The notes beneath the pieces were generated by a model. The model ran no database searches. It saw only the letters and a list, made by a program, of their open reading frames with translations, and was not told the DNA's origin. A stretch of 64,000 nt of DNA from Planctomycetaceae bacterium. GTDB taxonomy: Bacteria; Planctomycetota; Phycisphaerae; Phycisphaerales; SM1A02. The stretch spans positions 186,001 through 250,000 of the forward strand of contig CANLHK010000001.1 in the NCBI GenBank assembly GCA_947490615.1, in the 5' to 3' direction. Shown here piece by piece: positions 8,713-18,085 of the stretch. Positions within the stretch are counted from its first letter, which is position 1, and every line of letters begins with the position of its first letter. The position numbers were made by a program, and so were the translations under genes.

Positions 8713-10104
8713 TCACTCATCATCATCGTCGGCACCCGCACCAGCCTCGGCACCCTTCGGCGCGCTGCCCTTGCCGCGATTTGCTGCTTCGTTGGCGGCA
8801 GCACGCTTGTCGAGGACCCGCTGGCGAATCTCAGCGAACATCGCGGGGTTCTCTCGAAGGAAACCCTTGGCGTTCTCGCGGCCCTGACCGATGCGCGTGG
8901 TCTTGTAGTTGAACCACGAGCCCGACTTCTCGATGATGTTGTCCTCGACGGCGAGGTCGACGAGGTCACCCGTCGTCGAGATGCCTTCGTTGAACATGAT
9001 GTCGAACTCTGCCTCGCGGAACGGTGGCGCGATCTTGTTCTTCACGACCTTGGCGCGGACGCGGTTGCCGATGTTGCGATCGCCATCCTTGATCGCACCA
9101 ATGCGGCGGATGTCGATGCGCACCGAGGAGTAGAACTTCAGCGCCTTGCCGCCGGTGGTCGTTTCGGGCGAGCCGAACATCACACCGATCTTCTCACGGA
9201 GCTGGTTGATGAAGATCACGATGCACTCGCTCTTGGCGATGGCACCCGTCAGCTTCCGCAGCGCTTGGGACATGAGGCGAGCCTGCAGACCCATCTGCGA
9301 CTCGCCCATTTCGCCTTCGATTTCGGCCTTGGGGATGAGCGCGGCCACAGAGTCGATCACGATGATGTCAACGGCGTTGGAACGCACGAGCATCTCGCAG
9401 ATCTCCAGTGCCTGTTCGCCTGTGTCGGGCTGCGAAACCAACATCTCGTCGAGGTTGACGCCGATGCGCTTGGCCCACGAGGGATCCAACGCGTGCTCGG
9501 CGTCGATGAAGGCAGCGACGCCTCCAGTCTTCTGCGCGTTGGCGACCACGGTCAAGGCCAGCGTTGTCTTACCTGAAGACTCTGGTCCGAAGATTTCGAT
9601 GACGCGGCCGCGCGGGAGTCCGCGTCCACCGAGGGCGAGATCGAGACTCAGCGCGCCGGTTGGGATGGCGGGAATCGGCGTGAGCGACTCGCCATCGAGC
9701 CTCATGATCGAACCCTTGCCGTAGGCCTTCTCAATCGCGCCCATGGCGCGTTCGATGGCGGCGAGTTTGCCCTTGCGCTCCTCGACGGCCTTCGCGGCAT
9801 CGACCTTTGCTTGGCCAGTCAACGGCGCGACGCGCGGCTTCTCTTCGATCGTTGCAGCGGCCGCGGTTGGAGCCTGTCGCATCGTCGGTGCGATGGACGC
9901 CGCTCCAGGACCAGCGGCGGAAGCAGAAGGACGGGTGGGGGTCGAGTTGCTGGTCGAGTTGCTAGTCGAGGTGGCCATCGCGGAAGTTCCTGTTGGAGTC
10001 GGAGTGCTTGGGCGTGCGGTCGGCTGCAGGGGTTGCGATGCCGAGGTCGTGCGGTCCGAGCTGGTGGGAGTCTGGCTTTGAGTCGGGGTGGTGCTTGCGA
10101 TCAT
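8713..10104 (-). CDS. recA: Recombinase RecA with long N-terminal extension
   Basis: 463 residues against about 350 for typical RecA. It forms the ATP-dependent filament for homologous recombination and SOS induction. The RecA core begins at about residue 109 ([18 protein letters not shown]). Walker A is GPESSGKT (173-180), and [18 protein letters not shown] and the L2 region [22 protein letters not shown] follow. The acidic tail DDDDE closes it. The first 108 residues are rich in Thr, Ser, Pro and Ala. AAGGAAAAGAG just before the ATG at 10104 supports this start, but an ATG at 9978 with AGGAA upstream is also possible. The tail of the gene is followed by a long gene-free stretch. Confidence 0.95.
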   Translation of the reverse strand: MIASTTPTQSQTPTSSDRTTSASQPLQPTARPSTPTPTGTSAMATSTSNSTSNSTPTRPSASAAGPGAASIAPTMRQAPTAAAATIEEKPRVAPLTGQAKVDAAKAVEERKGKLAAIERAMGAIEKAYGKGSIMRLDGESLTPIPAIPTGALSLDLALGGRGLPRGRVIEIFGPESSGKTTLALTVVANAQKTGGVAAFIDAEHALDPSWAKRIGVNLDEMLVSQPDTGEQALEICEMLVRSNAVDIIVIDSVAALIPKAEIEGEMGESQMGLQARLMSQALRKLTGAIAKSECIVIFINQLREKIGVMFGSPETTTGGKALKFYSSVRIDIRRIGAIKDGDRNIGNRVRAKVVKNKIAPPFREAEFDIMFNEGISTTGDLVDLAVEDNIIEKSGSWFNYKTTRIGQGRENAKGFLRENPAMFAEIRQRVLDKRAAANEAANRGKGSAPKGAEAGAGADDDDE

Positions 10105-10190
10105 CTCTTTTCCTTGCTGTGGAGCGTGGGTCGAACCTGCTTTTTTGTGCGGGTTCTGGCTGTTTGAAGCCCGTTTTCTCTTTTCGCGTC

Positions 10191-10234
10191 CCGAACAGAA
10201 GCCGTCTTCTTGTTCGGTAGATGTTCGGACACTA
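10191..10234 (-). promoter_or_regulatory. recA promoter with LexA-like operator
   Basis: The direct repeat GTTC-N7-GTTC lies at 10212-10226, with bases GGTAGAT between the halves. This matches the LexA operator form described for alphaproteobacteria. Just upstream on the minus strand TAGTGT at 10229-10234 is a plausible -10, which places the operator at the transcription start. CCGAACA (10191-10197) and TGTTCGG (10211-10217) also form inverted arms. SOS control is an inference. Confidence 0.5.
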
Positions 10235-10342
10235 CCACATCGGTTCGACCGTGGGGGGCGACCCTACTTTTTCCCGAACATTTTTTGGCGACCACGAAAT
10301 CTCACCACCGTGGAAGAAGCGAACCACTCGTCGTCAGGCCAC

Positions 10343-11314
10343 TCAGTAGTTCGGTGTCGGCGCGCGGAACTGGCGCATGTCAATCGACTTGAAGTAGGCG
10401 ATCGTGCGCTCGAGGCCTTCGCGGAGTTGGATCTTCGGCTCCCAACCGAGACGCGCGCGCGCAAGGGTGATGTCGGGCTTGCGTTGCAGCGGATCGTCCG
10501 CGGGCAGCGGTTTGGCCAGAATGATGCGCGACGAACTACCCGACAACTTCACGGTGAGTTCCGCGAGCTCGCGGATGGTGAACTCGGTGGGGTTTCCGAT
10601 GTTCACAGGACCAGGCAAATCGTCGGGCGCGTTCATCAGGGCGAGGAAGCCGTCGAGCAAATCGTCGACATAACAGAAGGAGCGCGTCTGCGTTCCCTCT
10701 CCGTAGATCGTGATCGGCTCACCAGCGAGCGCCTGGCGGATGAAGTTGCTCACCACGCGCCCGTCATAAGGATGCATGCGCGGACCGTAGGTGTTGAAGA
10801 TGCGCACCACGCGAATGTTGACCTTGTTCTGTCGGTGGTAATCGAAGAACAGCGTTTCCGCGGCGCGTTTGCCTTCGTCATAACAGGCGCGCGGACCGAT
10901 GGGATTTACGCTGCCGCGATAGCTCTCGGGTTGCGGATGCACATCGGGATCGCCGTAGACCTCACTCGTCGAGGCGTGAAAAATCTTGGCGCGGACGCGC
11001 TTGGCTAAGCCAAGCATGTTCATCGCGCCGAGCACGCTCGTCTTCATCGTCTTAATCGGATTGAACTGGTAATGGCCAGGCGCTGCGGGGCAAGCGAGGT
11101 TGTAGATCTCGTCGACCTCGAGCATGATCGGCTCGGTCACATCGTGGCGGATGAACTCGAAGTTCTTGCAATCGAGGAGGTGCGCGATGTTCGACTTCTG
11201 GCTCGTGAAGAGGTTGTCGAGACAGATGACATCGTGGCCCGAAGCAACGAGTCGATCGCAGAGTTGAGAACCGAGGAAACCGGCGCCGCCGGTGACGAGG
11301 ATGCGCTTCACCAT
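10343..11314 (-). CDS. UDP-glucuronate decarboxylase (NAD-dependent epimerase family)
   Basis: 323 residues. An extended SDR enzyme of the UXS type that converts UDP-glucuronate to UDP-xylose for cell-surface glycans. It opens [20 protein letters not shown] with the Rossmann GxxGxx[39 protein letters not shown] with the YxxxK pair, and [17 protein letters not shown] are close to bacterial and eukaryotic UXS. The start at 11314 fits both the family start and a TACCAT box at 11323-11328; an upstream GTG at 11356 would add 14 residues. It is divergent from anmK. No other sugar-nucleotide gene is adjacent. Confidence 0.88.
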   Translation of the reverse strand: MVKRILVTGGAGFLGSQLCDRLVASGHDVICLDNLFTSQKSNIAHLLDCKNFEFIRHDVTEPIMLEVDEIYNLACPAAPGHYQFNPIKTMKTSVLGAMNMLGLAKRVRAKIFHASTSEVYGDPDVHPQPESYRGSVNPIGPRACYDEGKRAAETLFFDYHRQNKVNIRVVRIFNTYGPRMHPYDGRVVSNFIRQALAGEPITIYGEGTQTRSFCYVDDLLDGFLALMNAPDDLPGPVNIGNPTEFTIRELAELTVKLSGSSSRIILAKPLPADDPLQRKPDITLARARLGWEPKIQLREGLERTIAYFKSIDMRQFRAPTPNY

Positions 11315-11322
11315 TGCGGCTG

Positions 11323-11328
11323 ATGGTA
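11323..11328 (-). promoter_or_regulatory. Candidate -10 TACCAT of the UDP-glucuronate decarboxylase gene
   Basis: TACCAT on the minus strand ends eight bases before the ATG at 11314, in line with the other TAnnnT sites. It decides between the two possible starts of the gene. It also overlaps the first in-frame ATG of anmK on the other strand. Confidence 0.45.
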
Positions 11329-12543
11329 CGGGAAACCGCGGTTGCGGAGTCGCCACGGGAGAGCGACGATGAAGCGATGGAGTCCTCCGACCATCCCGAC
11401 ATCCGAGCTCGCAGCGAGACGCCGCGCTTCGTGGTCGGAACGATGACGGGCACGAGCATCGATGGTGAGCTCGATGCTGCGCTGGTCAAGATCGAGGGGA
11501 CTGGACTGCGGATGCGTGTGACGGTCGTCGCGACACACTCGTTGCCGCTTGGCGCGATCGCGAATGATCTTCGCGCCATCGCTGCGCAAACTCCACTTCC
11601 TGCGCAGGAATTCGCGCGGATCAGTCGCGCGTTTGGCGAGCTGCACGCGTTGGCGATCGATGAGCTCTGTTCCGATGCGGGCGTGCAACCCGACCTCGCG
11701 GTGCTGCACGGCCAAACGGTGTTTCATGCGCCCCCGCTCACCTGGCAACTGCTGGATCCTTGGCCTGTCGCGGTTCGACTTTCTTGTCGCGTGCGCTACG
11801 ACCTGCGCAGTGCCAATGTCGCCAGCGGCGGACAGGGTGCGCCGATCACTCCCTTGGCGGATTTCCTGCTCTTTGCGCGCGATGATCAACCGACCATCGT
11901 GGTGAATCTCGGCGGGTTCGTGAACGCCACGCTGCTTCCACGGCGCGCGGCTGGAACGAGTGCGATCCGCGGATTCGATCTCTGCGCGTGCAATCATTTG
12001 CTCGACACCGTCGCGCGCGCGCGGCTTGGAAGACCCTTCGATATGGATGGTGCTGCTGCTGCACGCGGTGTGTGCGACGAGGCGCTGGCGCAGCGATTGG
12101 CGATGGCCATCGCGCCGCGCGTCGAGATGGGTTCAACCCGCCGTTCGCTGGGAACGGGTGACGAAGCTGCGCGACTCGTGGCGTGGACGCTGAACCTCTC
12201 CGAGTCGGACGCTTGCCGCACGATCGTCGAAGGGATCGCGCTGGCGATCGCCGCTGCGCTGCGCGATGAGCCTTCTGGTCCGATCATCATCGCGGGCGGT
12301 TCTGCGAGAAATCAAGCGTTGCTCGTGGCGCTCGCTGCGCGTTCTGGGCGCGTTGTTCAGACCAGTCTTGACGCGGCGGGCATCGCTGTGGGCATGCGGG
12401 AGGCAGTGGAGATGGCGATTCTCGGCGCTCTCGCGGACGATGGCGTGTCCTATTGCCTTGAAGCGGTGACGGGGTGCGCCTCCTTGGTTCCAGATTCGGC
12501 AGTGATCGAAGCCCCGCGGCATCCACGAACTGCGCAGGTCTGA
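11323..12543 (+). CDS. anmK: 1,6-anhydro-N-acetylmuramic acid kinase
   Basis: About 406 residues. It opens and phosphorylates anhydroMurNAc during peptidoglycan recycling. The signature [18 protein letters not shown] (family: GLMSGTSLDGIDAALV), [39 protein letters not shown] and the late [13 protein letters not shown] are recognisable ASKHA-fold motifs. The family start is near residue 38, so about 35 extra N-terminal residues are present or the real start is an internal ATG near 11377. It is divergent from the sugar-nucleotide gene. Confidence 0.9.
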   Translation: MVRETAVAESPRESDDEAMESSDHPDIRARSETPRFVVGTMTGTSIDGELDAALVKIEGTGLRMRVTVVATHSLPLGAIANDLRAIAAQTPLPAQEFARISRAFGELHALAIDELCSDAGVQPDLAVLHGQTVFHAPPLTWQLLDPWPVAVRLSCRVRYDLRSANVASGGQGAPITPLADFLLFARDDQPTIVVNLGGFVNATLLPRRAAGTSAIRGFDLCACNHLLDTVARARLGRPFDMDGAAAARGVCDEALAQRLAMAIAPRVEMGSTRRSLGTGDEAARLVAWTLNLSESDACRTIVEGIALAIAAALRDEPSGPIIIAGGSARNQALLVALAARSGRVVQTSLDAAGIAVGMREAVEMAILGALADDGVSYCLEAVTGCASLVPDSAVIEAPRHPRTAQV

Positions 12544-12562
12544 ACCGACTCTTCATCGTTCC

Positions 12563-12593
12563 TTGACAGGCGGACGCGGGCACGCGTTAGCCT
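12563..12593 (+). promoter_or_regulatory. Predicted promoter of phoB (leaderless)
   Basis: TTGACA at 12563-12568 and TAGCCT at 12588-12593 are separated by 19 bp. The ATG of the response regulator begins at 12600, where a transcript start would be expected. This is the best -35/-10 pair in the window and argues for a leaderless mRNA and for the ATG rather than the in-frame GTG at 12594. Confidence 0.55.
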
Positions 12594-12599
12594 GTGCAC

Positions 12600-13322
12600 A
12601 TGTCGATTGCGAAAGCCCAAGTGCTCATCGTTGAGGACGAGCCAGAGATCGCGGAGCTCATCGAGTTTCACGCCGAACGCGCGGGATTGCGCGCCCGAAA
12701 AGTTCACAGCGGACGGATCGCCCTTGAGGTCATCAAGCGCGAGAAGCCCGATCTCATCGTGCTCGATCTGATGTTGCCTGACCTCGACGGGCTCGAAGTC
12801 TGTCGACGGCTCAAGCAGTCTGAAGAGACCCGCAACATTCCGATTGTCATGGTCACAGCCAAGGGCGAAGAGGCGGACATCGTGGCGGGCATCGAGCTTG
12901 GTGCCGATGACTATGTCACGAAACCGTTCAGTCCGCGTGTGCTCATGGCGCGATTGCGCAATGTGCTTCGCCGCGGCTCAGTGGTCGAGGAACCCGCAGC
13001 CAACGCCGATCGACTCGTCCTCCTTGATGGCAAGCTCATCATCGACCTCGATCGTCACGAAGTGCTCTGCGACAAGGTGAAGATCGATCTCACGCTCACC
13101 GAGTTTGGCATCCTCCATGTCCTCGCCGCGCGACCAGGATTTGTCCGCACCCGCGACCAGATCATCGGCTCCGTACACGGCAAGAACACGGTGTTGTCGA
13201 GCCGAACCGTTGATGTCCATGTCACGGCGCTTCGCCGTAAACTCGGCGCGCTTTCCGAGTGTGTTGAAACGGTGCGCGGCGTGGGCTACCGCTTCTCTGA
13301 GGGCGCGATCGAAGAAGATTGA
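12600..13322 (+). CDS. phoB: Phosphate regulon response regulator PhoB-like
   Basis: 240 residues. A receiver domain (VLIVEDEPEIAEL, phospho-acceptor D56 in LIVLDLMLPDLDG, conserved Lys in DDYVTKPF) is followed by an OmpR/PhoB winged helix (LTLTEFGILHVLAARPGFVRTRDQI, then RTVDVHVTALRRKLG and VRGVGYRF). It probably activates the pst genes under phosphate starvation. phoR follows 31 bp downstream, then pstSCAB-phoU, which fixes the assignment better than sequence alone. Confidence 0.9.
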   Translation: MSIAKAQVLIVEDEPEIAELIEFHAERAGLRARKVHSGRIALEVIKREKPDLIVLDLMLPDLDGLEVCRRLKQSEETRNIPIVMVTAKGEEADIVAGIELGADDYVTKPFSPRVLMARLRNVLRRGSVVEEPAANADRLVLLDGKLIIDLDRHEVLCDKVKIDLTLTEFGILHVLAARPGFVRTRDQIIGSVHGKNTVLSSRTVDVHVTALRRKLGALSECVETVRGVGYRFSEGAIEED

Positions 13323-13353
13323 GTGAGCGACTGAGCCACGCGCGCGGCGGCGA

Positions 13354-14709
13354 ATGAGCATGACCGAACTCCCACAGACACTCTTGGAATCGACCGACGC
13401 GACTTCGGCCGCGGGATGGATCGTCGCAGCACTGCTGGCAGCGGCATGGATCGTCACCGCGGTGATTCGCCGACGCAGCCGTCAACGACTTGAGCGACTG
13501 CTCTCTGACAGCGCCTCGCCCCTGCAGGACAGCGAAGAGTTCCCGCTGCTGCACACGCTGGCCCGCGCGAGTCTGACTCGAATCCGCTCCGAGCAGCAGG
13601 ACAAAGCGCGGGTGCAGGAGCGCCTCGCCGAGATTGAGCGCATCCTGCGCGCCACGCCCATTGCCGTCTTCGCGCTCGACCACCTGCAACGCGTCCTGAC
13701 CGCCAATCCAGCGGCGGAACAGCTGCTTCGTCTCTCGGAGTCCACCTCCCGTGGTCGCCTTCTGCAGGAACTCGTTCGTGAACCTGAACTGAACCGCGCG
13801 ATTGGCAGAGCGCTCGCTAACCAAGGTCGCTTCGATGGCGAGCTCCATCTCGACCTCGAAACTCCGATCGAGGTGCAAGTCCGCTGCGAGCCACTCCACA
13901 CGCGCGCGGAGCTTCCTGGCATTGTCGTGAGCCTCGTCGATGTCACGCGCATGCGTCGACTCGAGTCGATGCGCAGCGAGTTTGCAGCCAATGTCTCCCA
14001 TGAGCTGCGCACACCGATCACGAACATCAAGGGATACGCCGAGACACTCCTGCAAGTGGGCGTGGACGATCCCGAGCGGAGGCGCAAGTTTCTGGAAATC
14101 GTCCATCGCAACGCGGTGCGACTCTCAGGCATCGTCGAAGACATCCTCACGCTTGCGTTCCTCGAAGAGCCTGAAGCTCGTCAGTCCCTCGCGCGAAGTC
14201 CGATTCCTGCAGCCGAAATCGTGCAGCAGGTCATCGAAGATCTCGATTCCGCCGCGGCCGCGAAGGAGATCAAGGTCGTCCGCACAGACGGCGACGGCGC
14301 GATCGTCTTGGCCAATCGCGCACTCGCTGAGCAGGCTTTGGCGAACCTCGTTTCCAACGCGATTCGCTATTCGGCAGAAGCTTCCGAAGTCGCCATCGAG
14401 ATCGTTCGCGAAGGCGAGTTCATCCGCATCGCGGTGCAGGATCACGGGCCTGGCATCGCCGCCAAACACCTGCCGCGGATCTTCGAGCGCTTCTATCGCG
14501 TTGATAAGGCGCGCGCACGAACGCACGGCGGAACCGGCCTCGGACTCGCCATCGTGAAGCACATCGCCGCAATCCACGGCGGGCAAGTCGAAGTGACGAG
14601 CCAGATCTCCGAGGGAAGCCGATTCAGTCTGCTTCTCCCGGCAGCGCGTGCTCCTTTGAGTGTGACGGCGGGCCATCGAGCCCCTGCCGCCAACGAACGG
14701 CTCGGCTGA
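13354..14709 (+). CDS. phoR: Phosphate regulon sensor histidine kinase PhoR-like
   Basis: 451 residues. One transmembrane segment (about 20-38), no large periplasmic domain, a PAS-like region (about 95-200), HisKA with H216 in FAANVSHELRTPITNIKGYAETLL, and an ATPase domain with NLVSNAIRYS, DHGPGIA and HGGTGLGLAIVKHI. This architecture matches PhoR, which senses transport state through PstSCAB-PhoU rather than binding phosphate itself. It is co-directional with phoB (gap 31 bp) and with pstS (gap 154 bp). Confidence 0.88.
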   Translation: MSMTELPQTLLESTDATSAAGWIVAALLAAAWIVTAVIRRRSRQRLERLLSDSASPLQDSEEFPLLHTLARASLTRIRSEQQDKARVQERLAEIERILRATPIAVFALDHLQRVLTANPAAEQLLRLSESTSRGRLLQELVREPELNRAIGRALANQGRFDGELHLDLETPIEVQVRCEPLHTRAELPGIVVSLVDVTRMRRLESMRSEFAANVSHELRTPITNIKGYAETLLQVGVDDPERRRKFLEIVHRNAVRLSGIVEDILTLAFLEEPEARQSLARSPIPAAEIVQQVIEDLDSAAAAKEIKVVRTDGDGAIVLANRALAEQALANLVSNAIRYSAEASEVAIEIVREGEFIRIAVQDHGPGIAAKHLPRIFERFYRVDKARARTHGGTGLGLAIVKHIAAIHGGQVEVTSQISEGSRFSLLLPAARAPLSVTAGHRAPAANERLG

Positions 14710-14863
14710 ATTTCCCGTCGAAACGCGTTCTGAACCCAATCTTGACACACCGCGCCGACAATCCCGGCCTCACAGTCAGCAGCGTTCACGAGACATCGCC
14801 AGCCACACCTCGCGCAAGCCCGAGGCTCCGCTTCACTCCACTGCGCCTCGCCTGAGATTCACG

Positions 14864-15910
14864 ATGACCACCATGACCACCGCCACGCTCAAACTCGCGT
14901 CGATTGCCCTCCTCACCACCGCGTCGGTCTTTCTAAGCACGACGACTCCTGCGTGCGCGCGCACGAATGACGAGCAGTCAGAGAAGAGCACGCCGCCAGC
15001 GGCGATCAAAGGCGCGATCAAAGTCGACGGATCATCGACGGTCTACCCCATCACCGAAGCGATCGCGGAAGAGTTCAACAAGGTGGCGAGCAAGGTCCGC
15101 GTGACCGTGGGTATCTCGGGAACGGGCGGCGGATTCAAGCGATTCTGCGCGGGCGAGATCGACCTCTGCGATGCCTCACGACCCATCAAGAAGTCCGAGC
15201 ATGATGCCGCCGTCAAGGCGAGCGTCGAGTACATCGAACTGCCCGTCGCCTATGACGGACTCACCCTCGTCGTGAACCCGACGAACACCTGGTGCAGCGC
15301 GCTCACCGTCGAGCAAGTCAAGAAGATCTACTCGGCATCAGGAGGTGTGAAGAACTGGAGCGATCTCAATCCCGCGTGGCCAGCCAAGGCGATCAAGGTC
15401 TACTCGCCAGGCACCGACTCGGGCACCTTTGACTACTTCAAGGAAACCACCGTCGGGAAGGATGGCGCGATTCGCAGCGATATGAGCGTATCCGAGGACG
15501 ACAATGTTCTCGTGCGCGGCGTCGCTGGTGATGAGGCTGCGATTGGTTTCTTCGGCTGCGCCTACTACTTCGAGAACAAGGACAAGGTGAAGGCTCTCGC
15601 CATCGATGGTGGCCAGGGGCCGATCACCGTGAGCGTCGAGTCGATTGAGAACGGCACCTATGCGCCGTTCAGCCGCCCGCTCTTCATCTATGTGAACAAG
15701 AAGAGCGCTGAGCGCGCGGAGATCCAGGCGTTCATCAAGTTCTATCTCGCCGAGGCAGCCGATCTCGTTGGTGAGGTCGGGTATGTGAAGCTCCCTGACG
15801 CGATCTACGCGAAGGTCTCCAAGAACTGGGAAGCCCGCCGCGTCGGCACGCAATTCACCAAGCCCACCGGCGAGACCGTGGCTGGACCGTTGGCCAAGGT
15901 CTACGAGTAA
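14864..15910 (+). CDS. pstS: Phosphate ABC transporter substrate-binding protein PstS
   Basis: 348 residues. An N-terminal signal (about 1-33, ending TPACARTN) is followed by the family opening IKVDGSSTVYPITEAIAEEF and GISGTGGGFKRFCAGEIDLCDASRPIK, phosphate-binding residues of the PstS/SphX class; SPGTDSGTFDYF forms another ligand loop. It captures phosphate outside the inner membrane for PstCAB. The Cys at the end of the signal is not in a perfect lipobox. A strong terminator follows, so pstS is probably made in excess over the permease. Confidence 0.93.
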   Translation: MTTMTTATLKLASIALLTTASVFLSTTTPACARTNDEQSEKSTPPAAIKGAIKVDGSSTVYPITEAIAEEFNKVASKVRVTVGISGTGGGFKRFCAGEIDLCDASRPIKKSEHDAAVKASVEYIELPVAYDGLTLVVNPTNTWCSALTVEQVKKIYSASGGVKNWSDLNPAWPAKAIKVYSPGTDSGTFDYFKETTVGKDGAIRSDMSVSEDDNVLVRGVAGDEAAIGFFGCAYYFENKDKVKALAIDGGQGPITVSVESIENGTYAPFSRPLFIYVNKKSAERAEIQAFIKFYLAEAADLVGEVGYVKLPDAIYAKVSKNWEARRVGTQFTKPTGETVAGPLAKVYE

Positions 15911-15951
15911 GCCTTCGCCGCGAGTCCTGCATCGTGCATCATTGAAACACG

Positions 15952-15986
15952 CACCGCGGCGGCCACCACCGCCGCGGTGTTTTTTT
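15952..15986 (+). terminator. Intrinsic terminator after pstS
   Basis: CACCGCGGCGG (15952-15962) pairs perfectly with CCGCCGCGGTG (15969-15979) around a 6-base loop and is followed by seven T residues. It lies between pstS and pstC and should uncouple, at least partly, their transcription. Confidence 0.85.
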
Positions 15987-16063
15987 GAGGGGCTGCCTCT
16001 CGTCCCTCGCGAGGCCTTTGCACGAAGCCCACACGCTCCAAGCCATCGTGTGGTGCGGGCGGG

Positions 16064-16069
16064 TAGATT
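16064..16069 (+). promoter_or_regulatory. Candidate internal pst promoter (-10 TAGATT)
   Basis: TAGATT lies downstream of the pstS terminator and 99 bases before the pstC GTG. The identical hexamer precedes the sensor gene at 23872. No -35 match is visible. Confidence 0.35.
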
Positions 16070-16168
16070 GCGCAGGCTCGAGGGCGAGCTCCCTTCGTCC
16101 GTGCCCGACCTCACCCTGTTCTCGTCTCAACCCCGATCTTCCTGCAGCAGAGTATTGAAGAGCGATTC

Positions 16169-17128
16169 GTGACCACTCTGCCTTCCACGCTCCACACTCC
16201 GCGCGATCCCGCGAGCCTCGGCCGCGCAAAGTCGACGGCTGTGCGTGTCCTGCGCGAACGCGTCATCGTGGGAAGCCTCGCCATCGCGGCGTGCTTCTCG
16301 ATCCTCGTCACAGGGACGATCATCGTGGTCCTCGCGCGGGAGACCTGGGGCTTCTTCCAGTTTCCTGATGTCTCCTTGGGCGAGTTTTTCGGCGGCACCG
16401 AGTGGAATCCGCTCCTCGGTGCGGAGAAGCACTTCGGGATCTGGCCACTGGTCGGGGGCACGCTGCTCATCACCGCCATCGCCGCGTCCTTTGCGCTGCC
16501 CATTGGCGTGGTGACCGCGGTTTACCTGAGTGAGTACGCCTCGCCGCGCGTGCGCGCAACACTCAAGCCTGCGCTCGAAGTGCTCGCGGGCGTGCCGACG
16601 GTCGTCTACGGGTTTTTCGCACTCACCATCATCACGCCGTTGCTGCAGAAGACCAACGACGGCTTTGGCAACTACAACGCCATGAGCGCGGGCATCGCGA
16701 CGGGCATCATGATCTTGCCCATCGTCTGCTCGCTCTCAGAAGATTCGCTGCGCGCGGTCCCGCGCAGTCTGCGGGATGGCGCGCTGGCGCTGGGCGGGAC
16801 CAAGTTCGATGTGTCGGTGAAGGTCGTGGTTCCTGCGGCACTTTCGGGCATCGTCGCGGCGTTCTTACTCGCGATCACCCGCGCCATCGGTGAGACCATG
16901 ATCGTCGCGCTCGCCGCAGGCGGCATCGCGCAGATCACTGCCGATCCACGCGCCGAAGTGCAAACCATGACCGCCTACATGGTGCAGATCTTCCTCGGCG
17001 ACGCTCCTGCCGATGGCGTGGAGTACAAGTCAAGTTACGCCGTCGCCGCCATGCTCTTTGTCATGACCTTCGCGCTCACGATGCTCGGGCAGTTTGTCCT
17101 CCGTCGCTTCCGCGAGGAGTACGACTGA
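16169..17128 (+). CDS. pstC: Phosphate ABC transporter permease PstC
   Basis: 319 residues from a GTG, with six predicted membrane segments. The region PTVVYGFFALTIITPLL and the EAA-type loop RAVPRSLRDGALALGGTKFDVSVKVVVPAALSGI identify a Pst permease, and AITRAIGETMIVALAAGG is conserved in PstC. It forms the channel with PstA. Its stop overlaps the pstA ATG by one base (TGATG), which indicates coupled translation. Confidence 0.92.
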   Translation: MTTLPSTLHTPRDPASLGRAKSTAVRVLRERVIVGSLAIAACFSILVTGTIIVVLARETWGFFQFPDVSLGEFFGGTEWNPLLGAEKHFGIWPLVGGTLLITAIAASFALPIGVVTAVYLSEYASPRVRATLKPALEVLAGVPTVVYGFFALTIITPLLQKTNDGFGNYNAMSAGIATGIMILPIVCSLSEDSLRAVPRSLRDGALALGGTKFDVSVKVVVPAALSGIVAAFLLAITRAIGETMIVALAAGGIAQITADPRAEVQTMTAYMVQIFLGDAPADGVEYKSSYAVAAMLFVMTFALTMLGQFVLRRFREEYD

Positions 17129-18063
17129 TGGCCACGGACCGCTCGACCGCCTCACGACTGCTGACCAACCGTGCGTTTCTCACGGTCTGCCTCTTCACCA
17201 CGAGCCTCGCCATGCTGGTGCTCGCGGGCCTGCTCATCTCGATCTTCTGGCAAGGCTTCGGCACGCTGAGCTGGAAGTTCATCACCAACTTCGCGTCGCG
17301 CAAGCCTGCGGAAGCGGGAATCCTCGCTCCGCTTCTTGGCTCGGTGTGGGTCTGCGCGATCTGCGGACTCGTGGCGTTGCCGCTTGGAGTCGGCACCGCG
17401 ATCTTTCTCGAGGAGTTTGCCAAGCGCAGTCGCTTCACGCGCATCGTGCAGACGAACATCATGAATCTCGCGGGCGTGCCGTCGATCGTCTACGGCATCC
17501 TTGGCCTCACCGCGTTCGCGCGATTGTTCGGCGCGTTTGGAAACAACACCGAGGACGCCCTCGTGTTCGGCGACGAGGAGAGCCTCCTGTTCTTCCGCCT
17601 TCCGTTTGGTTCGAGTGTGCTTGCAGGTGGACTCACCCTCATGCTGGTGATCCTTCCCGTCGTCATCATCTCGACGCAGGAAGCGCTTCGTGCGGTGCCG
17701 AGCTCGCTGCGCGCTGGTGCGTTCGCGCTTGGCGCCACGCGATGGCAGACGGTGTGGGGCATCACGCTTCCCGCTGCCATTCCTGGAATCATGACGGGCG
17801 CGATTCTCTCGATGAGCCGCGCTATCGGCGAGAGCGCACCGATTCTCGTGCTCGGCGGGCTGCTTCTCGTGTTCAACACGCCGAAGAACCTCATGAGCGA
17901 CTTCGCGATTCTGCCGCTCCAAATCTATAACTGGGCAGGTCGACCGCAAGAAGCCTTCCATGCACTGGCCGCGAGTGCGATCATCGTGCAGTTGGTAGTC
18001 CTTCTCCTCTTCAATGGTCTTGCCGTTCTGATTCGGCAACGACTGCAGAAGCCTCTGCAGTAA
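17128..18063 (+). CDS. pstA: Phosphate ABC transporter permease PstA
   Basis: 311 residues, six membrane segments. [19 protein letters not shown] and the loop [24 protein letters not shown] followed by [13 protein letters not shown]-like residues ([16 protein letters not shown]) are PstA hallmarks. It starts one base inside the end of pstC and is followed after 22 bp by pstB. Confidence 0.92.
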   Translation: MATDRSTASRLLTNRAFLTVCLFTTSLAMLVLAGLLISIFWQGFGTLSWKFITNFASRKPAEAGILAPLLGSVWVCAICGLVALPLGVGTAIFLEEFAKRSRFTRIVQTNIMNLAGVPSIVYGILGLTAFARLFGAFGNNTEDALVFGDEESLLFFRLPFGSSVLAGGLTLMLVILPVVIISTQEALRAVPSSLRAGAFALGATRWQTVWGITLPAAIPGIMTGAILSMSRAIGESAPILVLGGLLLVFNTPKNLMSDFAILPLQIYNWAGRPQEAFHALAASAIIVQLVVLLLFNGLAVLIRQRLQKPLQ

Positions 18064-18085
18064 TCTTCGCGACGCGAGCCTTTCC

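Noticed and set aside
8219-8887. 222-codon plus-strand ORF between tRNA-Leu and recA
   Set aside because: Its 3' part is antisense to recA and its 5' part has no protein-like pattern.
14742-14762. TTGACA followed by GACAAT upstream of pstS as a promoter or Pho box
   Set aside because: The spacing between the hexamers is only 9 bp, and no direct repeat resembling known Pho boxes is present, so I could not support either reading.
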